From NCBI GenBank assembly GCA_025201345.1, contig JAIXMG010000038.1:248001-312000 (forward strand): a stretch of DNA of 64,000 bases. The letters are read 5' to 3'. A program made the translations under genes and the position numbers. The notes under the pieces were generated by a model, which made no database searches, had not been told where the DNA came from, and worked only from the letters and a program-made list of their open reading frames with translations. This DNA comes from Thamnidium elegans (Eukaryota; Mucoromycota; Mucoromycetes; Mucorales; Mucoraceae). Positions 62,974-64,000 of the stretch are shown here, one piece after another (positions within the stretch are counted from its first letter, which is position 1; each line of letters begins with the position of its first letter).

Positions 62974-64000
62974 CAGTGTCAAGCAAAACTGTTACAATGT
63001 TTTATAATTTCCCACTAAATACGACCCTAAATCAAAACGAGCAATATAATATCCTACAATATATATACCATTTGAAAGCCTAGCTCATTGGCTACAAAAA
63101 CTATATTATAATTTTTTGTAGGTTACTTTAAATGGTAACTCTATCAGTCATCAAAGTTATGTAGTACATTGTAACAGTTTTGCGCGGTTAGAAAAAATAA
63201 AATATTTCATACCACAACTTGGCAATAAAACCAGGAATGGTCTTAATCGACACGAAAATGTGTTATTTTATTGGTCTTCATATTTTCTGTGGTTTCCAAT
63301 TAATTTTTAATACAACTTTATTGAAACTTTGTTAAAAAATTGCCTTATGCGTTCTATTCAAGAATATCAAAAGAATCAAATTATATCTATGTTGAATGAT
63401 GGTCAAACAATTAGACAGGTGGCTGAGAAAATCAGTGTAAGTACTGCGACTGTGTCACGTGTGGGTAAATTGTACTGTTCGGAGCGTGAAAAGGACAAGG
63501 GTGGTAGAAGAGAGGTATTATCGGCTGCTGACAAGCGTTACTGTGTACGTTTGGTGACTAAAGATCGTGTTGATAGTGCTTCAAAGGTCCGTAAACAGTT
63601 TGAAACGATCATAAGAAGGTTGTTAGTGTTGATACTATCAAGCGTGCTCTCAAAAGTAGTGGCTTAGGCTCTATTCCGAAACCTTCCAAACCTTTACTTA
63701 ATGCTCGAAATGTCAAGAAGAGATTAGAGTGGTGTCATGCTCATCGACATTGGACATTAGAGGACTGGAAACGCATTGTATGGTCTGACGAAACAAAGAT
63801 TAACCGCTTTAACTCCGACGGACGTGTTTGGGCCTGGATTAGAGAAGGTACTCATCTTCAACCTCAGCATGTCAAGATGAGCGTCAAGCATGGCGGTGGC
63901 AGCATTATGTTGTGGAGTGCAATTACGTATGTAGGAACTGGGTGGCTTTGCAAGATTGAAGGTAACATGGATAAGGACTTATACAAAAGCATCTTGGAAG
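62974..64000 (+). mobile_element. Second Tc1-type transposon (runs off window)
   Basis: Starts CAGTGTCAAGCAAAACTG after a TA. Subterminal AAAACTGTTACAATGT at 62986 is repeated inverted (ACATTGTAACAGTTTT) at 63167. The right end is outside the window. Confidence 0.75.
63329..64000 (+). pseudogene. Tc1 transposase, N-terminal two thirds, with one frameshift
   Basis: Helix-turn-helix part: YQKNQIISMLNDGQTIRQVA, VSTATVSRVGKLYCSE, then DKRYCVRLVTKDRVDSASKV to about 63605. The frame then shifts by one missing base (GAAACGAT) and continues as KKVVSVDTIKRALKSSGLGS, RLEWCHAHRHWTLEDWKRIV, WSDETKINRFNSDGRVW (first catalytic Asp) and VKHGGGSIMLWSAITYVG. Clearly related to, but distinct from, the Tc1 gene at 21029-22047. 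Confidence 0.85.

Overview
The window reads as AT-rich nuclear DNA of an early-diverging fungus. I favour Mucoromycota, probably Mucorales-like, because of 50-70 nt GT-AG introns, compact housekeeping genes and the mix of transposons, but no marker fixes the genus. Only the first ~4.9 kb is ordinary gene space. Almost everything after that is transposable elements nested in one another.

1-4850: five host genes. These are a CHO2-type phosphatidylethanolamine methyltransferase (minus, runs off the left edge), the tRNA-splicing endonuclease subunit SEN34 (minus), ATP/ADP-dependent NAD(P)H-hydrate dehydratase (plus, nine exons including a 13-nt one), sorting nexin SNX3 (plus) and a probable HAUS4/augmin-like coiled-coil gene (minus). 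The last two overlap by 4 nt at their stop codons.

4850-10523: relics. A truncated Tc1/IS630-type transposase, a DIRS/Crypton-like tyrosine recombinase with a 30-bp tandem duplication at its active-site arginine, families of AGCGCT-rich palindromic repeats, and RNase H and integrase fragments of a Ty3 element.

10524-18778: a PIF/IS5-like DDE transposase gene that originally ended in a chromodomain. A 6.5-kb CACTA transposon (10792-17294; its own transposase, an accessory gene and subterminal repeats) now splits it.

18779-39975: two inverted copies of one Merlin/IS1595-like transposon (family A). The left copy is internally deleted and carries a Tc1 element (20669-22297) and two young Ty3 retrotransposons (23234-28661 and 28759-34680). 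The right copy (35542-39975) has an intact transposase gene. Between their inner ends lies a 363-bp piece of another transposase gene.

39976-52229: at least three further Merlin-like families (B, C, D) in various states, an unidentified Asn-rich ORF inserted in one of them, and a third, 5'-truncated but nearly identical copy of family A joined to a 264-bp MITE.

52230-62500: a hAT transposase pseudogene, broken up by the second copy of that MITE, by a solo LTR that holds a small CACTA derivative, by a 2.45-kb non-coding element, and, inside one of its introns, by a complete DDE-chromodomain transposon (59567-61445) plus a 193-bp-arm palindrome. From 62974 to the right edge there is a second Tc1 element.

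The most unusual feature is the DDE-chromodomain transposon. Its ~375-bp terminal inverted repeats include the chromodomain coding sequence, so the element carries the chromodomain twice, in opposite orientations.
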